Below are positions 43,016-52,775 of a stretch of DNA of 64,000 bases, piece after piece. The stretch is from contig DEJG01000016.1 of assembly GCA_002353295.1 (NCBI GenBank), forward strand, positions 1 to 64,000, given 5' to 3'. The DNA comes from Prevotella sp. UBA2754 (GTDB lineage: Bacteria; Bacteroidota; Bacteroidia; Bacteroidales; Bacteroidaceae). The notes under the pieces were generated by a model, which saw only the letters and a program-made list of their open reading frames with translations, was not told the DNA's origin and did no database searches. The translations under genes and the position numbers were made by a program. Each line of letters begins with the position of its first letter. Position 1 is the first letter of the stretch.

Positions 43016-44521
43016 TTACTTGATATACTCCGAGAAATCGGTGAGTTTCATGTCGCCCTTGCGAGCCAAGGTGTCGTGCATGGCAAAGGCGGCTGTCAGG
43101 TTGTGACGTGTCTGTCCCATCTTGGCTATCTTCAGATAGTCCCACAGCAACTGCTTGTAGTCAGGATGAGCACAATTCTCGATGATGGTCTCGGCACGCT
43201 GTGCAGGACTCTTGCCACGCAGGTCGGCAATACCTTGTTCGGTGACGATGATGTTCACATCATGCTCAGAGCTATCCTGATGGCTGACGAAAGGAACAAT
43301 GCTGGAAATGACACCACCCTTAGCCACAGAAGGACAGGTGAAGATAGACAGGTAGGCATTGCGGATGAAGTCGCCACTGCCTCCGATTCCGTTCATCATC
43401 TTCGTACCACTGATATGTGTTGAGTTGACGTTACCGTAGAGGTCGGCCTCAATAGCAGTATTGATGGCAATGACACCTAAGCGGCGGATAATCTCTGGTG
43501 AGTTGGAAATCTCGCTCTGGCGCAGGGTCAAGTGCTGCTTCATATAGTCCATATTGTCGTAAACCTGCATCAGGCATTCGTTCGAAACAGTCAGCGAGCA
43601 GGCAGAGGCGTCCTTTACTCGACCAGTGAGCATCATGTCGATTACTGAGTTCTGAATCACTTCAGTATAGATGTTGAAATCAGGCACGTGCTTGTCGGCA
43701 CCCAGAGCGCCAAGGATGGCATTGGCCGTCGAACCTACACCACTCTGCAAGGGGAGGAACTCACGTGGGATACGGCCCTTGTGCATTTCTTCTACCAGGA
43801 ACTCTGCTGTCAGATAGCCGATCTTCTCAGTCACAGGGTCGCTGTCCTTGAAGGCACGGGCCTCATCAGGGATATTGCACTCTACCACGCCTACCACCTT
43901 ATCCTTAGGAATCGACACGTAAGGCTTACCAATGCGATCGCCTACGTGCTCGATGGGAATTGCTTTGCGGTAAGGAGGATCCAATGGCTCATAGACATCG
44001 TGGATGAACTTGGCATTAGGATTATGGAACGAATTGAGCTCCAGAATCACGTGCTTGGCCAGACGGGCTGCTGTAGGCGAAATACCACCAGCGGCAGTCA
44101 GATAGACATGATAGTCATTGCCTACTTCCTCGATGTCGCAGACTTCAAGGATAGCCCAATCTACATCGCCATAGAAACCATAGCGCAACTCTTGTGCCAT
44201 ATGGCTCAGATGCAGGTCGTTATATGGGATTTCACCCAGATTCACGTGCTTACGGAAATCAGGGTTGGTGGTGTAAGGGGCACGATACTTGATAGCCTGT
44301 GCGTTAGCCAGATCGCCATCTGTTGACTGACCAGTAGATGCACCTGTAAAAATGCCTACCTTGAACTCACGTCCTGCCTCATGCTCGGCAATAGCTAATT
44401 TAGCCAACTCTTTCGTAGTTGCCTTAGCCACACCGGCAGGTGTAAAACCACTCATGGCGATGTTCTCGCCATTCTTAATCAGTGCTGCAGCCTCTGCAGC
44501 GGTCATGCGTGTATAAGCCAT
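43016..44521 (-). CDS. Acetyl-CoA hydrolase/transferase family (succinate CoA-transferase-like)
   Basis: A 501-residue class I CoA-transferase. Typical blocks: MTAAEAAALIKNGENIAMSGFTPAG, the loop LPLQSGVGSTANAILGAL and YTEVIQNSVIDMM, where the glutamate probably forms the acyl-CoA intermediate. The C-terminal motif TEQGIADLRGKSPAQRA is conserved. It likely exchanges CoA between succinyl-CoA (or propionyl-CoA) and acetate in acetate/succinate/propionate fermentation. I chose MAYTRMTAAE as start, 28 nt after a TAACTTTG box. Confidence 0.92.
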   Translation of the reverse strand: MAYTRMTAAEAAALIKNGENIAMSGFTPAGVAKATTKELAKLAIAEHEAGREFKVGIFTGASTGQSTDGDLANAQAIKYRAPYTTNPDFRKHVNLGEIPYNDLHLSHMAQELRYGFYGDVDWAILEVCDIEEVGNDYHVYLTAAGGISPTAARLAKHVILELNSFHNPNAKFIHDVYEPLDPPYRKAIPIEHVGDRIGKPYVSIPKDKVVGVVECNIPDEARAFKDSDPVTEKIGYLTAEFLVEEMHKGRIPREFLPLQSGVGSTANAILGALGADKHVPDFNIYTEVIQNSVIDMMLTGRVKDASACSLTVSNECLMQVYDNMDYMKQHLTLRQSEISNSPEIIRRLGVIAINTAIEADLYGNVNSTHISGTKMMNGIGGSGDFIRNAYLSIFTCPSVAKGGVISSIVPFVSHQDSSEHDVNIIVTEQGIADLRGKSPAQRAETIIENCAHPDYKQLLWDYLKIAKMGQTRHNLTAAFAMHDTLARKGDMKLTDFSEYIK

Positions 44522-44549
44522 ATTTTTGTACAATTTGCAAATTTGGGTG

Positions 44550-44557
44550 CAAAGTTA
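44550..44557 (-). promoter_or_regulatory. Promoter -7 element TAACTTTG for CoA-transferase gene
   Basis: Minus-strand TAACTTTGCACCC, 28 nt before the ATG at 44521. Confidence 0.6.
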
Positions 44558-44566
44558 CTAATAAAA

Positions 44567-44594
44567 TAAGAATTAAGAATTAAGAATTAAAAAT
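44567..44594. repeat. Heptanucleotide array between divergent promoters
   Basis: TAAGAAT, TAAGAAT, TAAGAAT, TAAAAAT: four 7-nt units lying between the CoA-transferase box (44550-44557) and the cysS box (44601-44608), over the cysS -33 region. Confidence 0.85.
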
Positions 44595-44600
44595 ATTTTG

Positions 44601-44608
44601 TACCTTTG
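44601..44608 (+). promoter_or_regulatory. Promoter -7 element TACCTTTG for cysS
   Basis: TACCTTTGCACC, 20 nt before the cysS ATG. The expected -33 region is occupied by the heptanucleotide array and has no TTTG. Confidence 0.6.
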
Positions 44609-44628
44609 CACCAAATTTATATACTGTT

Positions 44629-46119
44629 ATGGAATCAAAATTAGTTATTTATAATACACTGACGCGGCAGAAAGAGCGTTTCGAACCCATCAATGCCCCT
44701 CATGTGGGTATGTATGTCTGTGGCCCAACCGTTTATGGCGATCCACATTTGGGGCATGCACGTCCCGCCATCACCTTCGACCTAGTATTTCGCTATCTGA
44801 AACATTTGGGTTATAAGGTGCGCTATGTGCGTAACATTACGGATGTGGGCCATTTGGAGCACGATGCAGATGAGGGTGAGGACAAGATAGCCAAGAAGGC
44901 ACGTCTGGAACAGTTGGAACCTATGGAGATAGCCCAGTACTACACCAACCGCTATCACCAGGCAATGGACGCGCTGAATGTGTTGCCCCCTTCTATCGAG
45001 CCCCATGCTACGGGACATATCATTGAACAGCAGCAACTCGTAGAACAGATTATTAAAAATGGTTTTGCCTACGAGTCAAATGGTTCTATCTACTTTGATA
45101 TCGAAGCCTACAATAAGAAGTTCCATTATGGTATTCTTTCTGGCCGTTCACTGGAAAACATCAAGGACGAGAGTCGTGAACTGGCTGGGGTTGGTGAGAA
45201 ACATAACCAGGCGGACTTTGCTTTGTGGAAAAAGGCGCAACCCGAGCACATCATGCGCTGGCCTTCGCCCTGGAGCGACGGCTTCCCTGGCTGGCACTGT
45301 GAGTGCACAGCAATGGGGCGCAAATACTTAGGAGAGACATTTGATATTCACGGAGGCGGAATGGACTTGATATTCCCACATCACGAGTGTGAGATCGCAC
45401 AGGCATACGCTTCCAATGGCAAACCAGCCGTCAAGTATTGGATGCACAACAATATGCTGACCATCAATGGGCAGAAGATGGGTAAGTCGTACAATAACTT
45501 CATCACCTTGGAGCAGTTCTTTACTGGTGACCATCCTCTGTTGGAGAAAGCCTACTCTGCCATGACCATTCGTTTCTTCGTGCTCTCTGCCCACTATCGT
45601 GGTACGGTTGACTTCTCGAACGAAGCACTGCAGGCTGCCGAGAAGGGACTGGAGAAATTATTGAATGCCATCAGCGATCTAGAGCGCATACAGGCCAGCG
45701 ACAAATGCGATGCCGAAACAGAGAAGATTGTCAAGAGTCTGCGCCAGAAGTGCTACGATGCCATGAACGACGACTTCGCCACCCCACAAGTCATCAGTTA
45801 TCTCTTCGAGGCTTGTACAATTATTAACAAACTCGTTGACCATAAGGCTACCATCTGTACCGATTGCCTAAAGGAACTTTCAGAAACCATGCACCTTTTT
45901 ACCTTCGACATCTTGGGGTTGAAGGAAGAAAAGGGTGACAATAACGGTGCTCGTGAGGAAGCCTTTGGCAAAGTGGTGGATATGGTACTCGACCTGCGTG
46001 CCAAAGCTAAGGCAGACAAAGACTGGGCGACCTCCGACAAGATTCGCGATGAGTTGGCTGCTGCAGGTTTTGAAGTAAAAGACACCAAGGACGGTGTGAC
46101 GTGGCGATTGAATAAATAA
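44629..46119 (+). CDS. cysS: Cysteinyl-tRNA synthetase
   Basis: A 496-residue class I aminoacyl-tRNA synthetase. HIGH-type motif [15 protein letters not shown] near 32-46, zinc ligands in [16 protein letters not shown] and PHHECE, and KMSKS-type motif QKMGKSYNN near 283-291. The C-terminal helical region ends normally. It charges tRNA-Cys. Divergent from the CoA-transferase gene; followed by a strong terminator. Confidence 0.97.
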   Translation: MESKLVIYNTLTRQKERFEPINAPHVGMYVCGPTVYGDPHLGHARPAITFDLVFRYLKHLGYKVRYVRNITDVGHLEHDADEGEDKIAKKARLEQLEPMEIAQYYTNRYHQAMDALNVLPPSIEPHATGHIIEQQQLVEQIIKNGFAYESNGSIYFDIEAYNKKFHYGILSGRSLENIKDESRELAGVGEKHNQADFALWKKAQPEHIMRWPSPWSDGFPGWHCECTAMGRKYLGETFDIHGGGMDLIFPHHECEIAQAYASNGKPAVKYWMHNNMLTINGQKMGKSYNNFITLEQFFTGDHPLLEKAYSAMTIRFFVLSAHYRGTVDFSNEALQAAEKGLEKLLNAISDLERIQASDKCDAETEKIVKSLRQKCYDAMNDDFATPQVISYLFEACTIINKLVDHKATICTDCLKELSETMHLFTFDILGLKEEKGDNNGAREEAFGKVVDMVLDLRAKAKADKDWATSDKIRDELAAAGFEVKDTKDGVTWRLNK

Positions 46120-46130
46120 GCTTTATAAAA

Positions 46131-46162
46131 GCCGAAGCTCCTCTCTAAAGCTTCGGTTTTTT
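46131..46162 (+). terminator. Intrinsic terminator after cysS
   Basis: Stem CCGAAGC (46132-46138) / GCTTCGG (46150-46156), 11-nt loop, then TTTTTTATT. Its T-run overlaps the stop codon of the convergent C1 peptidase gene. Confidence 0.9.
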
Positions 46163-46997
46163 ATTGTCCCTCAAACGCCTCGCGCGTCATATAGACGGCT
46201 ACCGTCTTGTCACGAAGGTATTCGGCAGACATATACATCAATCCCCCGTACGGATTGTTTGTACCCCACGAATTCTTCATGGTGAAGAACATGCGTTTAT
46301 GGGGGTCGCGGGCTATTCCTACAATCGCCATACAATGATTATCTGTAGGAGTCGTAGCCCAATGTCCGTCAGCAATCCCCTCTTCGAAAGAGAATCCGCG
46401 TTCATCTGTATCACCCTCCCAACAAACGGCATGACGATTCCTGATGGCAAGTTCTACATGGGCCAACAAGGAATCTTTGGGGATATTCCAAAAGCGATTG
46501 TGTTCCCAGTTATCCGGTAAATCAAGCACTACATATTGGTTATAGGGATATTTTTCGTTAGAGGTTACAGCGATGTATTCATCTGGAGCGCATACACTAT
46601 GGGCAAACTCCTGGGGAGTATAGCGAGCTCCCAACATAAAGACCCATTTCGTCCGTGGCAATTTGTGATAAGAGGAATCAGGATATGCATCATAGCTGAC
46701 GATACCATGCTTACCTATTATATTTAATAAGGTGGAACCCATAGCCCTGAGATTGCGCTTTTTTACCACCCTTTCGATATATGCTGTAGAGAGATGTACA
46801 GAATCGCCTCGCAGAATATGTTCTGTTTCAATGGTAGAAAGCATTGCATATGCCCAACAATACTGCGTATGGCCCTGATCTTTCACAGGAGTCATGGGCA
46901 GGCGCACCTCGTCAGTAAACTCCACCACTGGTCGTTTCTGACAAGCAGCAAAGCCTAATATCAAAAGTAAATAAAATAATTTCTTCATCATTTCCAT
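46161..46997 (-). CDS. C1 (papain-like) cysteine peptidase lipoprotein
   Basis: A 278-residue exported lipoprotein (LILGFAACQ). The papain-fold triad is visible: Gln and Cys in VKDQGHTQYCWAYAMLSTIE near 36-55, His in DNHCMAIVGIARDP near 222, Asn in FFTMKNSWGTNNPYGGLMYM near 245. It belongs to the bleomycin-hydrolase-like group common in Bacteroidota. It would degrade peptides in the envelope. Starts at 46997 (MEMMKK) or 46991 are both possible; a consensus promoter lies 7 nt upstream. Confidence 0.9.
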   Translation of the reverse strand: MEMMKKLFYLLLILGFAACQKRPVVEFTDEVRLPMTPVKDQGHTQYCWAYAMLSTIETEHILRGDSVHLSTAYIERVVKKRNLRAMGSTLLNIIGKHGIVSYDAYPDSSYHKLPRTKWVFMLGARYTPQEFAHSVCAPDEYIAVTSNEKYPYNQYVVLDLPDNWEHNRFWNIPKDSLLAHVELAIRNRHAVCWEGDTDERGFSFEEGIADGHWATTPTDNHCMAIVGIARDPHKRMFFTMKNSWGTNNPYGGLMYMSAEYLRDKTVAVYMTREAFEGQ

Positions 46998-47004
46998 TCG
47001 GTGA

Positions 47005-47036
47005 CAAAGGTAATTCTTTTTCCTATCAATACCAAA
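47005..47036 (-). promoter_or_regulatory. Promoter of C1 peptidase gene
   Basis: Minus strand TTTG (47033-47036), 20 bp, TACCTTTG (47005-47012); the first ATG is only 7 nt beyond. Confidence 0.75.
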
Positions 47037-47056
47037 AGAAAAAATAAATATTTTAT

Positions 47057-47087
47057 TTTGTTCTTTGCTCGGTTTGCACTACCTTTG
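47057..47087 (+). promoter_or_regulatory. Promoter of U32 peptidase gene
   Basis: TTTG (47057-47060), 19 bp, TACCTTTG (47080-47087); ATG 8 nt beyond. Confidence 0.75.
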
Positions 47088-47095
47088 TACCCGAA

Positions 47096-48340
47096 ATGAA
47101 GGAAAGTATTAAAGATTTCGAAATTATGGCTCCTGTAGGAAGCCGCGATTCTTTGGCAGCTGCGCTAAAAGCAGGGGCTGGGTCAGTGTATTTTGGAGTG
47201 GAACAGTTGAACATGCGTTCACACTCTGCCAACCATTTTACGATTGACGATTTGCGAGAGATTGCTGCTACCTGCGAAGAACATGGGGTAAAGAGCTACC
47301 TGACAGTCAATACCATTATTTATGGTGAAGATATCGAACTGATGCACCAGATTATTGATGCAGCAGTTGAGGCTCATATCTCTGCCGTTATTGCCTGCGA
47401 CATTGCTGTAATGACCTATTGCAGAGAGAAGGATATGGAGGTGCACCTGTCTACCCAACTGAATATCTCGAACATCGAGGCATTGAAGTTCTATGCTCAG
47501 TTTGCCGATGTGGTGGTGTTGGCTCGCGAACTGAACCTCGATCAGGTAGCTGCTATCTATCGGCAGATAGAGGAACAACAAATCAAAGGGCCTTCTGGCC
47601 AACTGATTCGCATAGAAATGTTCTGCCATGGGGCATTATGTATGGCTGTTAGTGGCAAATGCTATATGAGTCTTGACAACACAGGACGTTCCGCTAACCG
47701 TGGTGAGTGCATGCAGATCTGCCGACGTTCGTATATCGTGACGGATAGGGATACAGGTACTGAGTTGGAGATAGACAATAAATATATCATGTCACCCAAA
47801 GACTTGAAGACCATCCGTTTCATCGACCGCATGATGAAGAGCGGTGTGAGGGTCTTTAAGATAGAGGGACGTGCCCGTGGTCCTGAATATGTGCTGACAG
47901 TGGTACAGTGCTATAAGGAGGCTATCCATGCCGTGCTCGACGGAACTTTTACCGAAGAGAAGAAAGATGCATGGGACGAGCGTCTTGCCACCGTCTTTAA
48001 TCGTGGGTTCTGGGACGGCTACTACCAAGGACAACAGTTAGGAGAATGGAACAAGCACTACGGCTCGTGTGCTACGGAACGTAAGCAATATGTGGGTAAG
48101 GGTGTGAAATATTTCTCTAAACTCGGTGTTGCAGAGTTTACCTGTGAGGCTTGTGAATTCTCTGTGGGCGACAAGATGCTGATTACGGGCCCCACGACAG
48201 GTGCACTATATGTCACAGTAGATGAGATACATGACGATATACAAGCCGTACTGACTGCCCAAAAGGGTACACGCGTCAGCATCCGTGTGCCAGAAAAAGT
48301 ACGACCTAGCGATAAACTGTTTAAGATAGTTGAGAGTTGA
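47096..48340 (+). CDS. U32 family peptidase / tRNA-rRNA hydroxylation protein
   Basis: A 414-residue protein with the U32 signature (IEMFCHGALCMAVSGKCYMS near 178-197) and cysteines GRSANRGECMQICRRSY that may hold an iron-sulfur cluster. The family includes TrhP and RlhA, which hydroxylate tRNA or 23S rRNA using prephenate; TrhP-like function is likely from the length and the start (EIMAPVGSRDSLAAALKAGAGSVYFGVEQLNMR). Its stop codon lies in a heptanucleotide array. Confidence 0.9.
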   Translation: MKESIKDFEIMAPVGSRDSLAAALKAGAGSVYFGVEQLNMRSHSANHFTIDDLREIAATCEEHGVKSYLTVNTIIYGEDIELMHQIIDAAVEAHISAVIACDIAVMTYCREKDMEVHLSTQLNISNIEALKFYAQFADVVVLARELNLDQVAAIYRQIEEQQIKGPSGQLIRIEMFCHGALCMAVSGKCYMSLDNTGRSANRGECMQICRRSYIVTDRDTGTELEIDNKYIMSPKDLKTIRFIDRMMKSGVRVFKIEGRARGPEYVLTVVQCYKEAIHAVLDGTFTEEKKDAWDERLATVFNRGFWDGYYQGQQLGEWNKHYGSCATERKQYVGKGVKYFSKLGVAEFTCEACEFSVGDKMLITGPTTGALYVTVDEIHDDIQAVLTAQKGTRVSIRVPEKVRPSDKLFKIVES

Positions 48341-48345
48341 GAATT
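48325..48345. repeat. Heptanucleotide array at the U32 stop codon
   Basis: GATAGTT, GAGAGTT, GAGAATT: three 7-nt units of the same type as 8188-8236 and 40395-40429; the U32 stop codon (48338-48340) is in the array. Confidence 0.75.
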
Positions 48346-48381
48346 ATTTGTTATTCTGTTATTATGTATTAAAAAGTTACT

Positions 48382-48807
48382 ATGTCAATAAACGAAATAC
48401 AAGACGAAATTATTGAGGAGTTTTCTGGTTTCGACGATTGGATGGACAAATATCAGTTGTTGATAGACCTCGGCAACGACCAGGACCCCTTGGATGAGAA
48501 ATACAAGATTGAGAGTAATCTGATCGACGGTTGCCAGAGTCGCGTATGGTTACAAGCTGATTATCATGACGGCATCGTCGATTTCACTGCAGAAAGCGAT
48601 GCACTGATAGTGAAAGGTATCGTGTCTTTACTGATTCGTGTGCTCAGTGGGCATACGCCACAGGAAATTCTGGATGCCGACCTTTACTTTATCGACCAGA
48701 TAGGACTGAAGGAGCATCTTTCACCCACACGCAGCAATGGTTTGCTGGCAATGGTAAAACAGATGCGAATGTATGCACTGGCCTTCAGGGCAAAGGAAGG
48801 CGCTTAA
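48382..48807 (+). CDS. sufE: SufE family Fe-S cluster assembly protein
   Basis: A 141-residue SufE-fold protein. The active cysteine is in LIDGCQSRVWL near residue 52-62, and the family blocks DDWMDKYQLLIDLG and VKGIVSLLIRVLSGHTPQEIL are present. It accepts sulfur from SufS and passes it to SufB. No suf genes are adjacent. Its end overlaps the convergent histidine phosphatase gene by 4 nt. Confidence 0.94.
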   Translation: MSINEIQDEIIEEFSGFDDWMDKYQLLIDLGNDQDPLDEKYKIESNLIDGCQSRVWLQADYHDGIVDFTAESDALIVKGIVSLLIRVLSGHTPQEILDADLYFIDQIGLKEHLSPTRSNGLLAMVKQMRMYALAFRAKEGA

Positions 48808-50093
48808 CGACTTTCGTAGTCATCGAGTTTCTTCAGATAATAGGCTTTGAAGTCACTCCATCGATAATAAGGGGCAATACTGGACGGCAAGGGCAGTGTT
48901 GCCTCTTCTTCATTCAGCAACACCTTGAAGATAACATCCTTATCGAATACGTCTCGTCGATAGAACACAAATTGCAAATTGCAACCCATCGGGAATATAC
49001 GATAGACTATCCATCCGTTCTCTTCTAATTCTTCCAAATTCATTGTCTGGAAGTCATAACCATTGATGCCCAACAGACAAGTCAAGGGCAGCACGACGGT
49101 CTCATGTCCAAAGCGAAGAGAGGCACCAGGATTGGTAAGTGCTATGCAACTATCGGCTTCCTCTATTATCTTACGGAGCAAATGGCGTTGGGTGTAAGGC
49201 TGAGTCCCACCATTAAGCAACGAGGGTCCAAACATAATATACCACCAAGCATTCTCTTTCTGCCAAATATGATATATTTCCTCATTAGTAAACATCTTCA
49301 TCAGGTTCAATCTGTCATCCAGATGCGTATCCTGCTGTATAGACGCCACCTTGAACAGATAGTAGTTCAACGTTCCAGCATCCACATGATGGTTGGCATA
49401 AGCAGTATCATTAAACAGTTCGAGCAATAGTCGTTCGTTGTGCTCACGCTTCACCGTATAAGCATCATAAGCCTGTTTGGCTGTGGGAGTCATCTTGGTG
49501 GCTTGTAATTGTTTATCCTGGAAGTTCAGATACCACATGTCACGCTTGGACGCATCCATATTGATTTTCAATTCTGGATTAACGGTCAACAACTGTTGAA
49601 TGGCTGAGCCCATAGAGAGAATACAACGTATTTTAGTAGTGCTTCGAGCATGGACGGGTGCCTTACCCTCAAATATTTCTGGGTAGTTACTAATCATCCG
49701 CTTGGCAATATGCCGATGCTGCAAATGGCCCAGTTCGGTGAGTTCGCCATTACGCTCCAAAGCATCTTCACGAGCAATTGTAACCTGACGGAAAATGTCT
49801 TTACCAAATGGTGTTAACTTGTCTAAAGAATCTGCCTTGCTTAGTATCTGCCAAGGAATATCATAGGCCTGTTGCTGACTTAGATAGCGTGATCCGTGAC
49901 GCCCATAATGACTAATGTAAAAGGGCCTTTTGCCATCAGGGGCTTCTGTATATTGATGATACTCCTTGTCTGGATAAATGCAATAGTTATTACCAGCCAA
50001 ATGGGGGTTTCTGGAAATCTCCTCAAAGGTCACTTGTGCAGAGCAACTTATTGCCAAACAAGCTAGAATTGTAATAACTGCCGTCCTCCTCAT
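48804..50093 (-). CDS. Exported histidine phosphatase (MINPP-like), paralogue C
   Basis: A 429-residue exported enzyme (signal peptide ending ISCSAQ). Branch-2 histidine phosphatase motifs: YISHYGRHGSRYL near 60-72 (RHGxR) and LRFGHETVVLPL near 325, where HE replaces the HD of classical phytases, as in multiple inositol polyphosphate phosphatases. It likely releases phosphate from inositol phosphates such as phytate. Third of three tandem paralogues; its ATG overlaps the preceding stop by 4 nt. Confidence 0.9.
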   Translation of the reverse strand: MRRTAVITILACLAISCSAQVTFEEISRNPHLAGNNYCIYPDKEYHQYTEAPDGKRPFYISHYGRHGSRYLSQQQAYDIPWQILSKADSLDKLTPFGKDIFRQVTIAREDALERNGELTELGHLQHRHIAKRMISNYPEIFEGKAPVHARSTTKIRCILSMGSAIQQLLTVNPELKINMDASKRDMWYLNFQDKQLQATKMTPTAKQAYDAYTVKREHNERLLLELFNDTAYANHHVDAGTLNYYLFKVASIQQDTHLDDRLNLMKMFTNEEIYHIWQKENAWWYIMFGPSLLNGGTQPYTQRHLLRKIIEEADSCIALTNPGASLRFGHETVVLPLTCLLGINGYDFQTMNLEELEENGWIVYRIFPMGCNLQFVFYRRDVFDKDVIFKVLLNEEEATLPLPSSIAPYYRWSDFKAYYLKKLDDYESR

Positions 50094-51433
50094 TTTGCTA
50101 TCTGTGATTTTTGTGACTGTTCATACTGAGCTATCTTCATCAGGTAATACTGACGTACGTCACTCCATTTATAATAAGGTGCGATATCGCTCCTAATGGG
50201 GAGCGTAGCCTCCTCTTCATTCAGCATCACCTTGACGAGCACTTCTTTGTCGGCTAGATCCTCACGATAGAATATCAATTGGATATTGGAAGCCATTGGG
50301 AACACCAAACAAGCCCACCAGCTCTGTTCCTCTAAATCCTCCAACTGAAGAGTCTGATAGCCGAAGTGGTTCAGTTCCAACAAACAGGTAAGTGGTAATA
50401 CAATGGTTTCGTGTCCAAAACGCAATTGTACACCAGGTTTCCTCAACTGGATGCAACTGTCGGCCTCCTCTATGATTTTTTTCAACAAACGACGCTGAGT
50501 ATAGGGCTGTTTTCCTCCATTGAGTAAAGACGGACCATACATAATATACCACCAAGCATTCTCTTTCTGCCAGTACTGGTGGATGTCTTCGTAAGTAAAC
50601 AGGTCGATATAGTCAATCTTGCTGCCCATCCTTGTATTTTGTTGTATCAATGCTGTTTTCAGCAGGTAATAGTTCAACCAGACCTCATCTACCTGTTCTT
50701 TGACATAGACAGTGTCATTAAACAATAATGACATCAGTCTAGGATTATGTTCTCGCATCGAACAATAGTCATCATAAGCAGCCTTGGCTTGGGGAGTCAT
50801 CATGTTACTGCGCAACTCTTTGTCTTGATAGTTCATATAACTCATATCGTGCATAGAAGCATCCATCGTGACCTGCAATTTGGGATTCTTTGCTAACATC
50901 CCAAGTATAGCCGAACCCATAGAAAGTACACAACGGTTGACAACCGTACTTTTAGCATTGACGTGTGCTTTCCCCTCGAAAACCTCTGGAAAGCGAGTCA
51001 TCATTCGTCGGGCAATACCCTTATGCTGTTGCTTACCTAGTTCTGTAAGATCTCCCCAACGATTTTCTGAATCGGCAATAATCATTTCCAACTGTTCCTT
51101 GACTTGCTTTCCGATAGGTGTCAATTTTCCTAAAGAATCAGCATGTTGCAATGCTTTATATGGAATATCATACCCTTTTCTGTTACTTAAATAACGTGAA
51201 CCATGTCGACCATAATGACTGATATAAAAAGGGCGCTTACCTGCCGGTGGCGGTGTCTGTTTGATGGTGAGAGTATCAGGATAAATACAATAGTTACTAG
51301 CTGAGAATCGACGATCCTTACTGATATGATCAAAGGCAGAGACAGATTGAGCTACAACATCTGTCACCACACTAAACAGCATGATGACTATCATCGTACA
51401 GCACTTCCATATATCAATCCCCTTGATACTCAT
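50090..51433 (-). CDS. Exported histidine phosphatase (MINPP-like), paralogue B
   Basis: A 447-residue paralogue with FYISHYGRHGSRYLSNRK and RFGHETIVLPLTCLLELN motifs. The first ATG (51433) lies 20 nt inside the upstream gene; the ATG at 51394 gives a cleaner signal peptide (MIVIMLFSVVTDVVAQ) and may be the true start. The substrate is probably the same class as its neighbours. Most similar to paralogue C by eye (WWYIMYGPSLLNGGKQPYTQRRLLKKIIEEADSCI). Confidence 0.9.
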   Translation of the reverse strand: MSIKGIDIWKCCTMIVIMLFSVVTDVVAQSVSAFDHISKDRRFSASNYCIYPDTLTIKQTPPPAGKRPFYISHYGRHGSRYLSNRKGYDIPYKALQHADSLGKLTPIGKQVKEQLEMIIADSENRWGDLTELGKQQHKGIARRMMTRFPEVFEGKAHVNAKSTVVNRCVLSMGSAILGMLAKNPKLQVTMDASMHDMSYMNYQDKELRSNMMTPQAKAAYDDYCSMREHNPRLMSLLFNDTVYVKEQVDEVWLNYYLLKTALIQQNTRMGSKIDYIDLFTYEDIHQYWQKENAWWYIMYGPSLLNGGKQPYTQRRLLKKIIEEADSCIQLRKPGVQLRFGHETIVLPLTCLLELNHFGYQTLQLEDLEEQSWWACLVFPMASNIQLIFYREDLADKEVLVKVMLNEEEATLPIRSDIAPYYKWSDVRQYYLMKIAQYEQSQKSQIAK

Positions 51434-52703
51434 CCAATTTCTTCAAATAATAATCACGTATTTCACTCCATTTATAATAGGGTTCTATCGCCGACTTAAT
51501 CGGTAGCAGGGCTTCGTTTTCGTTAAGCAGCACTTTCACCAAAACATCCTTGTCCTCAGGATTCTCACGATAAAATACAAACTGGATATTAGCAGCAATG
51601 GGGAAAATCTTATAATTCCGCCACCCTTTCTTTTCTACCAGGTCCAGGTTATCTGTCGTAAAACCTATTCCGTTCAAGTCTAATAAGGTTGCAAAGGGAG
51701 CCAACATCGACCCATGACCGAATCGGAGTGTAACACTAGGTTTGGCCAATGAAATACAACTGTCGGCTTCATGAATCAACTGTCGCAAGAGGTTGCGCTG
51801 ACTATAGGGCTGCATGCCATCGCCCAACAGACAGAAACCATGATTGACAAACCACATCGTGTTTCGCTTTTTCCAGTAATTATATAGTTCTTCGTCAGAG
51901 AAAATATCATATAGTGTCAACTTCTTGCGCAATTCTGTGTTTTGCACGTTGGAGGCCAGCAGAAAGATATTTTGAGCCAAGTTCTCAACATCTATCTGTT
52001 GGTTGACATAATGCAAGTCGTTAAACAATTTGAACATCAACTGCTGCCCACAATCATATTTCTTCGCATACGCTTGGTAGATGGCTCTAACGGTTGAGTC
52101 TTTCTTCATGGTGTACAATATCTTTTCATATTGGTTCATATACCACATATCGTGACGCGAAGCATCATGACGAATTAATAAAGAAGGGCGCATGGTTATC
52201 AACTTCTGGAGAGCATTTTCCATCGAGAGGATACAACGAATCACCACGGTGCTCTTAGCATCCACAACGACAGGTCCGGCAAACACCTCAGGGAAGCGTT
52301 CCACCATTCGCTGAGCAATCTTTTGATGCTGTTGGGCTCCCAACTTAGTAAGATCGCCATAACGGCCCTCTGCTTCAGCGCCAATCAATCGGAGACGGTA
52401 CAACACATCCTTTCCTAGCTCCGTGAGTTTACCTGCTGAATCGGCCTTAGCCAAAACATCAATAGGCATCTGATAGTCTTTTTTGTTTTTGAGATAGCGC
52501 GACCCATGACGACCATAATGGCTAATATAAAAAGGCTTCTTTCCTTTAGGTGCAGGGGTCAGACGAACTTGCGTAGGACCTGGATAGGCAAACAAATCAC
52601 ATGCCGAGCGATGGACGTCTGCTTCTATTTCCTCTTTTGCTGTCTGCGCAGACAGGACTGTAGATAAACTTAAGAAAACTAGGATTAATATCGGATGCTT
52701 CAT
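51414..52703 (-). CDS. Exported histidine phosphatase (MINPP-like), paralogue A
   Basis: A 429-residue first gene of the tandem set, with signal peptide MKHPILILVFLSLSTVLSAQ and motifs FYISHYGRHGSRYLKNKK and RFGHGSMLAPFATLLDLN. Here the second motif reads HG where the two neighbours have HE, so the usual acid/proton donor position is changed. It has a promoter at 52729-52736. Catalysis may be altered or lost; that is inference from the motif. Confidence 0.88.
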   Translation of the reverse strand: MKHPILILVFLSLSTVLSAQTAKEEIEADVHRSACDLFAYPGPTQVRLTPAPKGKKPFYISHYGRHGSRYLKNKKDYQMPIDVLAKADSAGKLTELGKDVLYRLRLIGAEAEGRYGDLTKLGAQQHQKIAQRMVERFPEVFAGPVVVDAKSTVVIRCILSMENALQKLITMRPSLLIRHDASRHDMWYMNQYEKILYTMKKDSTVRAIYQAYAKKYDCGQQLMFKLFNDLHYVNQQIDVENLAQNIFLLASNVQNTELRKKLTLYDIFSDEELYNYWKKRNTMWFVNHGFCLLGDGMQPYSQRNLLRQLIHEADSCISLAKPSVTLRFGHGSMLAPFATLLDLNGIGFTTDNLDLVEKKGWRNYKIFPIAANIQFVFYRENPEDKDVLVKVLLNENEALLPIKSAIEPYYKWSEIRDYYLKKLDEYQGD

Positions 52704-52728
52704 ATGATTCTGATTCGCAATGATTTTG

Positions 52729-52736
52729 CAAAGATA
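52729..52736 (-). promoter_or_regulatory. Promoter -7 element for phosphatase operon
   Basis: Minus-strand TATCTTTGCAAAA, 25 nt before the ATG at 52703; no good -33 element. Confidence 0.55.
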
Positions 52737-52775
52737 GAAAAAAATGTTGAGAATCTTACAATAATTATAATTTTC

